From assembly GCA_030063045.1 (NCBI GenBank), contig JAQSEB010000014.1, positions 434,001 through 498,000 of the forward strand: a stretch of 64,000 nt of DNA, in the 5' to 3' direction. The notes below the pieces were generated by a model. That model was given only the letters and a program-made list of their open reading frames with translations. It ran no database searches and was not told where the DNA came from. Shown in pieces: positions 46,501 to 56,939 of the stretch. This DNA is from Pratylenchus scribneri (Eukaryota > Nematoda > Chromadorea > Rhabditida > Pratylenchidae). Each line of letters opens with the position of its first letter. Position 1 is the first letter of the stretch. Both the position numbers and the translations under genes were made by a program.

Positions 46501-49500
46501 GGACCAAAATGCAATGAATGTGCTCGAGGGTACACCGGCCAATGGCCTCATTGCCAAGCTTGCGGCGAATGTTTCGACAATTGGGATGCAATTTTGCAAA
46601 CATTGAAAAATGATTTGGAAATGTTAATTGATAGGGCAAACAACATTGAGGATACAGGTGCGAATGATGAACACAAAATGGATAAATAAATAAGAAATTT
46701 AATTTGGCGAAAAAATGCTGAAAATGGCAAAAACTTTTCGTATAAAAATATCTCTTTTTTAGGCTATTATTATTTGGCCATAACAAAATGTTAGGGTTTA
46801 ATATTAGTGCCTATGCCTATGGGCCTTTCCTATTTTTCCTACTGTACCCCAACTTTTTGCTTTGCCTTATCTCTCTGTCACCCCTATCAATCAAATATTG
46901 CCCCAATCTGCCTTTTTAAATGTTAAATCCATCCTTTTTCCACTCCTTATGCTTTTTTACCCTTCACATTTTTATCACATTTTCTCGCACAATTAATATG
47001 GAATAGTTGATTCGCCTCTAATCTCTATCTCCTTCCTTGGGCCGTTTGGGCTTATGCCACCGGTGAAAGCCAGGAGCGAGAGCCTAGGCCCAACTTTCGC
47101 ACCAAACAACTTTAGCCCTAGATTAGGGCTAATAATTAGGTTTAAGGTTAGCTTTAGATTAATTGGCTTTTGGAATATGGAAATCTTAAAAGACTGGTAT
47201 GGCCCAGTTAAATGGCCACACAAAAATTATTTTTCAACATAACAAATTTCGATTTTCCTCACTTTCAGCATTTTTTCGCCAAAATTAACTAATCTATAAT
47301 ATTAATTATAATTCATATTTAGGAATTTCATCGGAATATGATGACAGTTTTGTGCAAATGGAAAAGCAAATTGCGGATGTGAAAAGGCAGCTGGAGGCGG
47401 TGAACATCACAAAGGCAACAATTCCATTTGAATATTATCTTAAATAATTTAATTTTTGTAGGAAGATTTGGACCAACTTCGCCGGCAAATGGACTCACTC
47501 CAATCACAAATTGATTCAACCCGCGAAATGTTGGCTGAGAAAAACCAAAGAGTGGTGAGAATATTATTAATAAAATAATATTCAAATATTTGATTTTAGA
47601 CTCGAATTAGTACGGAAGTGAATTTGGCCGAAGAAGCAGTGAGGGCATTGAATGAAAGTACACGAAAAATTAGTCAATTGGCCGACAATTTGACGGCAAA
47701 AGCGGACAATATTCGGCGAGGGGATACAAAAGTGGGCAAATAAATAAAATTAATTCAATGGATACAATAATTTTAGGGAGCAGCCGAAATTGTGGAGGAA
47801 AGCAGTCGAAGATCGGCGGATGCCGAAAGGCAAATTACCCAACAATTGGAGAGAATTGGGCATTCAGAAACGGACAGATTGAGGGCGGAACAATTGCTGA
47901 ATGAGCATAAACGAGATTTTGATAGGCAATATGACGAGAATAAGGCACGATTGGAGGATATTGGCAAAACAGTGGGGCGAAATATAAAAACATTTTAATT
48001 TATTTTATTTAGATAACCTCAATTGGCGAAGGAATTCCCGATTTGAATTTGGAAGTTTGCGGTGCCAAATCTGAGCCTTGCGATTCAATTTGCGGTGGAC
48101 CCGGTCCAAAATGTTCTCATTGTGGTGGCACTTCATGCTCCGGGTCAGTGTCAAAAGCGGCACAAGCACAGGAATTTGCAAAGGAGGCAATGGAAAAAGT
48201 GCAAGCAAAACAAAAAGAGGCTGAAGAGGTGGGAAAAATATTCAAAAAATATATTTGTTAGTCTAAATCTAGGGAAGTGGTTTGGTCAAGACCAAATGGC
48301 ACAATGAACGGGATAGGGGGATAAGGGGAAATTCGACTTTAAATTATTATTTATTATTATGTGCGTAAAAATGTGATAAAATAAAGAAAAAAGGATCGAT
48401 TTAAAAAGGCAGATTGAGGCAATATTTGATTGATAGGGTGACGGGTGATTGGGCAAAAAGTGGGGGTACAGTAGGATGAATAGGAAAGGCCCTTTTAGAC
48501 ATTGTTGGCATTGACAATGTCAATATTTAAATATATTTCACATTTTTTGTAGATTCTGAAGAATGTGCGCGAAGTTTTGCCCCAAACACAGGAGGCACAT
48601 CGAAAAACGGAAGAAGCCTTTGAAAGGACAAAACAGGAGGTAATAAAATTGAAAATATTTCCCATTGAAATTATATTTTAGGCCGATCGACTCAATCAAA
48701 CTCGAAATGCGCTGGTGGCCAAAATTGATGAGACGAAAGCATTTTTGGAAATGGAAAAGAATAGGCCGGAGGATATTCGCGCGAAAATTGACCAAATTTT
48801 GAACATTACAATTCCATTCAATGAGGAACAAATTGGCCAACTTTCGGAGAATGTAAAACCCAAAAAAAAAGATGCTAAAAATGTTTTGAATATTTTCAGA
48901 TTCGGCAAAAAGTTGTTGAGGCAAAAGATACGGACAAAATATTGGAGGAAACAAAAGGCAACAAATCAACGGCAATAAAATTACAAAAAAATGCCGAAAT
49001 GGCCAGCAAAAGGGCATCGGCAATTCATAGTTGGAATTTTGGGAAATATTTTGAAGAATTCCTTCCAATTTTTGTAGATATCACATTGAATATAAAAGAG
49101 GCATTGGAAAAGGCGGCAGAGGCACAGGAAAGTGCCCAAACAACATTGGATGAATTAACGGAGGCAATTGAGAAAACAAAGTCCTCAAAAAATAATTTAT
49201 AATAATTTAATTTATTCAATTTAAGAACATCATTATCGGGAAGTGAGGAAAAAGTGGCCACATTGGAAGAAAGGGCAAAAGAAGTGAAAGAAAAAATTGA
49301 AAAATTACAAAATACGACGGGTAAATTTGGTTGGAAATTAATTTTATAAATTTGATTTTTGCAGATCAATTAAAAGCGGAATATGTCAAAATAACATCGA
49401 ATAGTAAATCGGCGGCACAAAGTGCCGGAAATGCAATGGAAATGGTCAAACAGGTGGAGGCAAAACATTCGGCATTGAAAGTTAATTTTGGAGGATGAAT

Positions 49501-49851
49501 GAATAAAATATGAATAATTTAAAGGAAAATTACAACAAAGTTTTGGGCCAATTGGAGGAAAAGGAAAGTGGCAATGAGGAAAGAAAGCAAAGGGCAGAAC
49601 AATTGAGGAAAAGGACCACCGAATTGTTGGCAAAAATCAATCGAAGTCGGGAGGAGAAAAAATGTGAGAAAATTAATTGTGAAAATTAATTTTATATTAT
49701 TTAAATTGTAGCTTTGATTGAACGTGCCGATTCATTGGACGTGGAAATGAGCGGATTCCGAAGTACCATTGAACAATTGACGGAACAAATCGAACGAGTG
49801 GCAGCCGATATTGATCGACGTGTTGAATATCATGCCACATGCGATGCTTGA
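37583..49851 (+). CDS. lam-1: Laminin subunit beta, complete, 35 exons
   Basis: Basement-membrane chain that pairs with alpha and gamma chains. All 35 exons join in phase, 5448 bases, 1815 residues; first exon 37583-37841, last 49712-49851. Order: hydrophobic signal region; laminin N-terminal domain ([82 protein letters not shown]); LE modules with C-x-C patterns; laminin IV region in exons 12-14; further LE modules (exons 15-22); coiled coil; beta-knob ([20 protein letters not shown], exon 27); long coiled coil ending EYHATCDA, with the C-terminal cysteine that bonds to gamma. Middle exons include 38281-38471, 38519-38640, 38692-38824, 39233-39396, 42757-42989, 46391-46657 and 48013-48228. 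Introns at 45788-45834 and 47415-47461 probably start GC; GT alternatives in the same phase exist. Many introns carry repeats. Confidence 0.95.
38895..39210. repeat. Palindromic repeat family 2, copy in a laminin intron
   Basis: Same build as 25195-25505: left TTTCTAATAAATCAATAACC, centre TTCGAGACGCATCGAATGG and a mirrored TACGCGTCTCGATG, right GGTTTTTGATTTATTAAAAA. Half-sites with GTTTAAACCGTTTAA words also occur at 46150-46290 and 62095-62200. Confidence 0.65.
39660..40065 (+). repeat. Intronic repeat family 1, copy in a laminin intron, with a GGCTTCTAATAGAG fragment at its left
   Basis: Family words GGGGCGAGAGCTGGGCC, CCGAGCCTTCGC, GGCAGATTGGGGAAATATTT, GTACAGTAGGATGAATAGGA, TCCTTAATAATGGCATTGAC. 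It ends shortly before the acceptor of the exon at 40104. Confidence 0.8.
40595..40890 (+). repeat. Intronic repeat family 1, copy in the next laminin intron
   Basis: Words TCACCCCGAGCCTTCACCGA, GGCAGATTGGGGCAATATTT, GATTGATAGAGTGACGGG and GCAGTAGGATGAATAAGA. It ends only about a dozen bases before the acceptor at 40903. Confidence 0.8.
44131..44455 (+). repeat. Intronic repeat family 1, copy in laminin intron 15
   Basis: Begins TTATTAGTCCCAATC, then AGATCTAGGGGCTAATGTTG, GGCAGATTGGGGCAATATTT, GTACAGTAGG and AGTCCCTAATAAGC. It is the best copy for judging the ends: TTATTAG on the left and CTAATAA on the right are inverted. Confidence 0.8.
46795..47165 (-). repeat. Intronic repeat family 1, inverted copy in laminin intron 22
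   Basis: The plus strand shows the complement of the family: CTACTGTACCCCAAC, CTGTCACC, ATCAATCAAATATTGCCCCA, ATCTGCCTTTTTAAA and later CCCTAGATTAGGGCTAAT. It is the only family copy opposite to its host gene. Confidence 0.8.
48262..48525 (+). repeat. Intronic repeat family 1, copy in laminin intron 27
   Basis: Shorter left end, then GGCAGATTGAGGCAATATTT, GATTGATAGGGTGACGGGTG, GGGGGTACAGTAGGATGAAT and GGCATTGACAATG. It ends close to the acceptor at 48552. Confidence 0.8.
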
Positions 49852-50901
49852 TCCATCCCTTTTTTTATTTATATTAATCATTTTCCTCGTCAATTTTTGC
49901 ATTTTCCAGTATTTTACTCATCCATCAATTTTATGGCCCCGATTCAAATGCAAAAATTTTCAATTTTTGGCCTTATCAGTTTTCACACCTTTCCCTCTTG
50001 TCCCCCAACCACTGCCTTTCTTCTCAAATAATCGCCATCTAAAAATCACATCCATTTAAAATGCCCATTAAAATATTCAGGAAATATTCTTTTTTATTTC
50101 TATTTTTATGAATAAATTTTGTTTTATTACATCAATTAAATTTGATTGGATCAGAATATTGAGGATGCGACAAATGACTAAAGTGGTCTTAATTATGCAT
50201 GAATTTCTATAATTTTATTTCCACAGCTCAGATAAAGTGAGACTAGTAGAAGTTCGCTTTTATTTAATTAAAGGATCCTAATTTTTGTCTAACTTTAGCT
50301 GTTAATCAATCGATAAAGGTATATTATGGTAGTCTTAAAATCATTCGTTTCGTAATATTAAGATATACTATCCAAAATGCTAAATATCGATCGATCGATA
50401 ATCTATATTCTATAATCCTTATTCTACTTTCTACTTACTCTATCCTCTGTCTGATTTATCAAGAAACGTAATTTCAAAAACAAAATTTTGTGCAAACAAT
50501 AGTGTTTTTTATATTTCACGCTCGAATACTCAAAGCCAAAGTTAGTAAATTTTCCAAAAAATAAAAGTTAAGCTTACATACATCGCATTTGAGCTATTCT
50601 GCCTTATAATTTGGATAAGATTAGTCTAGCGCAAATCACCAGCAGTCTCTCATAGAATTTCTCCACTTTCCACAATCCGCATGTAACCTATTTCATCCAA
50701 CCAAGAAATACGGAAGCGGAAGCCAAAAGCTTCCATTATCAATTATTTATCATCCAATTTCCAATCCATAAATAACATCCCGCCGATTACATTCCAATTT
50801 AAGTTAATTTGTCATTTTAGAATTTTCATTATTCAATCAATTATTCAATTTTCTGCAAACAAAATTATCATCAATCAAATCAATTTCAACTTGGATTAAA
50901 A
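49852..50901. other. 3' region of laminin beta and upstream region of the SLC7 gene
   Basis: AATAAA-type words near 50110. The remainder is AT-rich with no exon. Both flanking genes are on the plus strand. Confidence 0.45.
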
Positions 50902-53504
50902 ATGGAAGAAAAAGACCACAAAATGGGTCGATGGGGCGCCACATCATATTTTATTGGCAACATTGTCGGCTCTGGCATATTCATCACACCCACATCCATT
51001 CTCACAAAAACTCAATCAGTGAGTGAACATCTTTTTTACTAAAATCATTTAATTAATTATTTTAGATGGGCCTTTCTCTGGTCGTTTGGCTCTTATCCGG
51101 TTTGGCCACAATCCTTGGCGCCTATTGTTACGTGGAACTCGGCACCAGCATTCGTCGCTCTGGCGGTGATTTTGCCTACCTTTCACATGTCAAATGGTTT
51201 ATTATTTCTTCTGACTAAAAAATAAATTCATTTTAAGGAATGCAATTGCCTTTACATTCATGTCCATGGGCTGTTTGATCAGTTATCCACTGATGTTGGC
51301 CGTCCAATCCGCAACATTCGCCGAATACACAGTCCAAGGCATTAGCCTCGACTCAATGATTGGCGCTGAATGTCACCCAATGGCCGCCTTTGCCCTCCGA
51401 AAATTGATCGCTTTTTCCTGCCTTTGGCTTCTTCTTTTCCTCAATTTCTTCTCACTTCGAACGGTGGTCTCCCGTTTCCAACTGGTCACTTCCTTTGCCA
51501 AATTACTTTTTGCCTTGTTGATCGTTGGAATTGGCGCATTTTGGCTAATCAAAGGTTAAATATTCATTCTATTGACCAATAATTGGCAATCCTAAAGAAT
51601 CTGGGTCCCTAAATTTTTTAAATTTTTTTTTTGCCTAAAAATTCATTTTTAAAGGTAATCGGGCCGTAGAATTCAAAATTGATGTTAATTTTTTGATATC
51701 TTACCACCTTGGTAAAATACTGCCGACTTTTACCAAGAAAAAGCAAAGGGGGGACCAAGGGCATTTTTGCTGAAAATTTTTATATGGCCAATATATAGCT
51801 CAATCGACGCAGTTCGATGAGAGGAATTGAATGGTACCACTTTTATAAGGTAATATTTTAATAAAAGCAAGTTATGACCAAAAGAAATATTTGTCTTGGT
51901 AAGGGATTTAGACCTCTAACTTGCCAGTAATTAAATATACCCTATAAAAGTGATACCATTCGATTCCTCTCATCGAACTGCGTCGATTGAGCTATATATT
52001 GGCCATATAAAAATTTTCAGCGAAAATGCCCTTGGTCCCCCCTTTGCTTTTTCTTGTTAAAAATCGGCATTATCTTACCAAGATGGCAAGATATGGCAAA
52101 AAGGATGTCAGATTCGTATTTTACGATTTCGATTATACCTAAAAAACATATTTTGAGGAAAAAAATGAAAAATAATTTTGGGACCCAGATTCTTTAGGAT
52201 TGCCCAATAATTTGTTATTTTAGGGCACACCGAAAATTTGGCTGAGCCATTCAAGAATTCCTCTTGGGCGACCGGAACATTGGCAAATGCATTCTTTGCC
52301 GGCCTATTCAACTATGAAGGATGGGATGTGCTGAATATGGGCGCCGAAGAGGTGTTAAATCCAAGAAGGTAAGCCAAGGAAGGCCAAAACATCAAATAAA
52401 TATTTATTATTTTTCAGTACAATGTCATTTGCCATTTTGGTTGGGATGTCCTGCATTCTCACAATTTACATGTCCATAAATTTGGCATTTTTCGTGGTGA
52501 TCCCAGTGGCCGAAATCAAAGAATCCAGTGCAGTGGCAATGGTACCAAAAATAATTATTTAGTAAATTATTTATTTTTTAGGATTTTGCTAAAAGAACAA
52601 TGGGCAAAAGTTGTCAATGGATTGTACCAGTCATCATTCTCCTCGTCCTTTTGAATGCAATGAATGGGTCAATGTTTGCAGCAAGCAGGTCAGCTAATGG
52701 TCACAAATTCTAACAATAATTCCTCCATTCCCTAAATCAGATATTTGTTCGCCGCCGCCCGTGAACGCCAAATCCCCGGTTTTATGGCCTGTTTAAACAA
52801 AAAACACGAAAGCCCACGGCCAGCACTCATAATTCATGTAAATTTACTTCCATTTAATTTAATTTTGGACAAATTCTTCACAGGTCCTTTTGGTCATTGG
52901 CTTCTCATTTTTGGGCAATAGCGACGAATTGATTGGCTATTTGGGTTTTGCCCAATACCTTCTCCGTGGCATCACAATGTGCGCACTTCTCTACATTCGT
53001 TTGGGCAATTATCCAGTTCATCCCGAAGTAAGTCCATCAATAAATAATTTTAATTTATTGATTTCTTTAGGCCATCCGTAATCCATTGATTATGCCAATT
53101 CTTTTTATGCTCATTTGTTTTTCGCTGGCCTCCGTAACAATCATCCAACAATTCCGCACTGCCTACATTGGATTGCTGGTTTTGGCCATTTCCTGGGCCA
53201 TTTATTTGATCTTCATTTGGGAATATGCACTGCCACGGTTCCCAAAATATCGCAAATTTATGCACAAATTGGATGGTAACTTTTTGTTAAATTAATCCTA
53301 TTTAAATTATTTTGTTCAGTTTTATTTGTTCGTTTCATTCAAACAACGATGGGATGCCAGTTGGATTTGCCAAAAGAGCAGGAAACACAAGAATCATGCG
53401 ACACAGCCAAATCGACGATTTCAACCAGAATTGTTCGTCCCGTTCAATCGGAAGAACCGCCCAAAATTGCTCGAAATGAAGAGAATCCACATCCACAGCT
53501 TTAA
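50902..53504 (+). CDS. SLC7 light-chain amino-acid transporter (LAT/aat type)
   Basis: Plasma-membrane APC-fold exchanger of amino acids, normally paired by a disulfide with a glycoprotein heavy chain. Exons: 50902-51018, 51066-51196, 51238-51554, 52224-52368, 52418-52541, 52582-52688, 52741-52837, 52884-53027, 53071-53275, 53320-53504; 523 residues in phase. TM1 motif [20 protein letters not shown] (GSGIF), then [20 protein letters not shown] and [11 protein letters not shown]6 region [26 protein letters not shown] loop; 12 helices by hydrophobicity. The polar C-terminal tail is rich in E, K and P. The start ATG gives a short charged N-terminus, as usual. A 620-bp foldback element fills most of intron 3. 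Confidence 0.92.
51585..52204. mobile_element. Foldback MITE with long terminal inverted repeats and 8-bp target duplication
   Basis: Left end GGCAATCCTAAAGAATCTGG and right end CCAGATTCTTTAGGATTGCC are exact inverses. Inversion continues through most of the element (AGCAAAGGGGGGACCAAGGG with CCCTTGGTCCCCCCTTTGCT; GACGCAGTTCGATGAGAGGA with TCCTCTCATCGAACTGCGTC), leaving a loop of under 100 bases near 51855-51930. CAATAATT flanks both sides (51577-51584 and 52205-52212). There is no coding frame. An 8-bp duplication fits hAT-type transposase use, which is inference. It sits in an SLC7 intron and is removed with it. Confidence 0.9.
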
Positions 53505-54387
53505 TTATTGATTTTCCTCCATTTTTCTTTATTGTATTTAAAGTAAATTTCAATATTGTTTTGTTTTTCCAAATATTTTTGTATTATTTTAATAAATTTA
53601 ATTAATAATAAATAAAAAATTTAATTTCGGATCCTTTTCATCTTGAATGGTTTAGGATTTTGATTGAATTACAATCTCATCGGGCAATTAATAAGGAATG
53701 GAGAAGTTTAGAGGATATAAGTAGTTGATTCGCATAAAAATATTGGTACATTCCTGTTTTCTTTTGGAGGGGGGGGGGCATGAAGAAAAGAAGATGAAGA
53801 TGGTTGATGATGAAGTGATTCATCTCTTCCTCATCATCATTTTCATAATCATCTTTAACATCATCATCCTCTTCATCATCTTTCAAATCATCTTCTTCAT
53901 CATCCTCATCATCTTCTTCTTATTTGTCTTCATCTTCCACACCATCATCCTCATCATCTTCTTTATCTTCCTCATCGTCATTTTCATAATCATCATCTTC
54001 TTCTTCATCATCCTCATATCTTCTTCTTTATCTTCCTCATCCTCATCTTCTTCTTCTTTATCTTCCTCATCCTCATCATCTACTTCATCATCCACATCAT
54101 ATTCAGCATCATTCTTATAATCTTCTTCATCGCCCTAATCAGCATCATCTTCTTCGCCTTGCCACCCCCCCCCCCCCCCCCAATAACAGGTAAGAATCAA
54201 ATTATTTTCAATCATTTCACTTTTCATTCTACGGCAATAGTGAATAAACATTTTAAATTTATTTTTATTATATTACAATTCAGTTACAAATGGACAAAAA
54301 AATACAAAAAATTTAATAGTACATAGATTTTTCGCCAACAATAACAATCATCGATTTTTACAATATTCATTTCTGAATATGCTTTAC
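53505..54387. other. Intergenic with TCATCATCTTC low-complexity tract and poly-C
   Basis: Bases 53805-54150 are imperfect TCATC/TTC repeats; the minus strand reads as an acidic D/E/M run that I regard as an artefact. A run of about 17 C lies at 54166-54182 and a poly-G at 53770. AATAAA words after 53590 suit the SLC7 3' end. Confidence 0.6.
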
Positions 54388-55860
54388 TCAATAGGCTGAG
54401 GATGGTGGCATTGGCATTATCATATGTCCGGAATAGTATGGATATGTTGGAGGGGTCGATGGAACAATTGCAGTGGCAGCAGAAGATGATGAAGGGACTA
54501 AAATGAATATTGATTTTTTTTGTTTTAAATTAAAACAAACCATTGTTAGGGTAAGGCGGATAGGGCAAAGGAGGAGGAAGCGATGGACTCGGCACAGTTG
54601 GATATGAAGTGAATGATTCGACGATGGGTGATTGTGGCTGCTGTTGAATTGGAATTGTCCCAATTAGCAAATGGAAATAGGCGGACACGGAACCGCAGAA
54701 GAATGAAGTGGTCACAATTTTAACCTGTATATTTATTAATAATTTGATACTGGAATTGCAAATATTACCTCCATAGAATAGCTGAGTTGAATGATTTCAC
54801 AATTGTTGAAGCTGGCAGTGCACGGAGGAATGGCCAAATGGCCTTGGAATGTTCTCTTTGATCGAGGGGCCACCATGAATTGTTTCTCCATTTCAGCAAT
54901 TGTACGGCTATCATCCCTTTCGCCAAAATGTTGAGTTCCTAAAAGGCAATGATAATAATGAATGATAGAAAAATTGTAAATTGAACTTACTGCCCCAATA
55001 TTCTCTTTGCCTTTGTGCTTTATATTTGACATTTTCGATGAGTTTTGCCTTCACTTTTTCCACTTTTGATGTTGCATTTTCGATTTCAACGGTGATTGGA
55101 ATCTCTTCGCCTGGCACAAATCCACTTTTGGGCAATCGAACCTGTGAATTATTGATTAAAATGTAAAATAAATATTAGTCAAACCTTGGCTCTGATATTT
55201 CCATGTTTGCAACAGCAACTGCCAATGCTATCGTCAATTTGTTGTACAGCCGGACTCCGAACCCAATCAATTGTGTTCAAATCGACAAAGGGCGAAACGA
55301 CAAACGCAACATTGACCTAAAGATGAATACTTAAATTATAATTGATGAATGTACAAAACCTTTGTATCGAATCGCCATGGTCGATCGATATTGGCAGAAC
55401 AAGTGTAATGAATATGGCCAAGAGTGCCTAAAAAGTTAGATTAGAATAGGAATTTGAATGGATTTTACCTTCAAAACTTGGTGGACAATCTGATGGTATT
55501 GTGAATTGGAAGGGAAAAACGTGTTCACCGACGGGAATTTCTTGATCCTCCGAAGCCCAGAGAACGATGTTTTGATTTAAGTAAGTTTCCTCCGAATGGT
55601 AAGGGACACTAAACAAATTGAATGGATTAGAATTTTAATGAACTAAAACTCACTCACCGATGACTATGACTTTTTTTGCCTACTTTTCCTCTTCTTTCGT
55701 GTTCGCTCCAATCAACTTCGGCTTTTCCACTGATCTGCACATCAATTGATCTGGCCTTCATTGATTCTGACAATTGGAGAATAACCCTGGCTTGGACGTT
55801 TTGACCGGCAGAAAATGATGATTGGGTGCCAAAGAAATCAATGCGAAAAATTTCGGCCAT
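54388..55860 (-). CDS. Alpha-arrestin (arrestin domain-containing protein)
   Basis: Adaptor that links membrane cargo to NEDD4-type ubiquitin ligases for endocytosis. Exons: 55860-55658, 55608-55469, 55427-55360, 55316-55185, 55141-54991, 54938-54769, 54724-54541, 54497-54388; 385 residues in phase. The N-terminal arrestin fold starts FRIDFFGTQSSFSAGQNVQA and contains VQISGKAEVDWSE, EIPVGEHVFPFQFTIPSDCP and HIHYTCSANIDRPW. The C-terminal fold has LPKSGFVPGEEIPITVEIEN and IPPCTASFNNCEIIQLSYSM. A proline-rich tail (SPSLPPPLPYPPYP) ends with PPTYPYY, a PPxY motif of the kind bound by WW domains. The start is the only upstream ATG in frame. The GC-rich inverted-repeat element lies about 170 bases upstream. 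Confidence 0.9.
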
Positions 55861-56026
55861 TTTTGTACTTAATGAAGTGAAATGGAGCTAATAAGATATG
55901 GATTCTGAAAATGATGCTAAATTCAATGTGGATTGTGGATGGATCGATAAATGAATGAAGGATGGTGATTGGTGGGAGAACGGGGAAGCCTTAATTGGTG
56001 ATGATGATGACTGATGAGTGATGCTA

Positions 56027-56430
56027 CGTCCACAATGTAGCGCGCTCAGCGCGTCCGTGTCAAGCGTCCGTGTTAAGCGTCGGTACCCCATTTTTGTCCA
56101 AAATATTGTGGACAGAAACGCTTGACACCTGGCACGGACGCGCAATGCGCAGCGCAGCGCTCAACACTCAACACGTTGACCGATTTGTGTCCACAATGCA
56201 AGGAGAAAAGTGCTGCGCGTCCGTGTTTTTCAAACTTTTTTTGATCGGTCCGTGTCAAGCGTCCGTGTCGAGCGTTGAGCGTCGAAAATGCATTGTGGAC
56301 ACCTCTGCGTGTCAAGCGTCCGTGTCAAGCGCTGCGCTGCGTGCCACGCAACGTGCCGCGCACGCACTCACTGTGGACAGAAAACGCGGACGCTTGACAC
56401 GGACGCTTAACACGTCGTTCATTGTGGACG
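56027..56430. mobile_element. GC-rich nested inverted-repeat element, non-coding
   Basis: Ends CGTCCACAATG and CATTGTGGACG are inverted. Inside, GTGTCAAGCGTCCGTGT and its complement GGACGCTTGACAC recur in both orientations, with a second inner pair GTGTCCACAATGCA (56187-56200) and TGCATTGTGGACAC (56289-56302). It is rich in CpG-containing words in an AT-rich genome. No transposase or long open frame belongs to it. I read it as nested or rearranged copies of a small TIR element; the target duplication is not clear. Confidence 0.7.
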
Positions 56431-56939
56431 CCCTATGATGACTGATGAGATGACTGACGAATGAATGATGAATGAATGATAATGATAATTATGATTATTG
56501 ATTTACTCTGCTGGAGGAGAAGTGGATTTGTTAAAGTAAAAACTGACAAACAAAAAGTATTGATTTTTGTGCTGTGTGTAAATGGCTTGGAACTGGGATA
56601 TGATATTGATTGATTATGCTATGACTATGATGGTTGGTGGATAAAAAAATAGACGCCCAACCTAACCTAACCTAACTCCTAACCTAAAGTAGGCAGTTTT
56701 TGATTTCTTGTTTTGTAGTGTAAACTGTAAAGTAATAGGTATGACCTATTATGAAACGAAACAGATAGACGAAGGACGATTATTGATCAGATTCTTTGCA
56801 CAACGCAAAAGCTATTATCATTATTGATTTTTGGCAAGCCTCATTCGGATTTATTTTAATAAAATGAAGGCATTTTGTAACAAAAAAATATTAAAATAAT
56901 TTCAACAAAATATAATCTTCTTTAATCCCAAGTCAATTA
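56431..56939. other. Intergenic between alpha-arrestin and LTV1
   Basis: Contains ATGATGAATGA-type short repeats and a few CCTAA units near 56655-56690. No gene seen. Confidence 0.4.

Noticed and set aside
37583..49851. Netrin or laminin gamma instead of laminin beta
   Set aside because: Length, the laminin-IV-like region, the cysteine-rich knob in the coiled coil and the C-terminal cysteine fit the beta chain.
51585..52204. Extra SLC7 exon or retained coding insert
   Set aside because: The segment is a palindromic foldback element with stops in all frames, and the exons on either side join in phase.
53725..54120. Acidic D/E/M or I/F-rich frames
   Set aside because: Readings of a TCATC low-complexity tract; composition alone explains them.
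56655..56690. Interstitial telomere repeat
   Set aside because: Only a few CCTAA units, not the TTAGGC repeat expected for nematodes.
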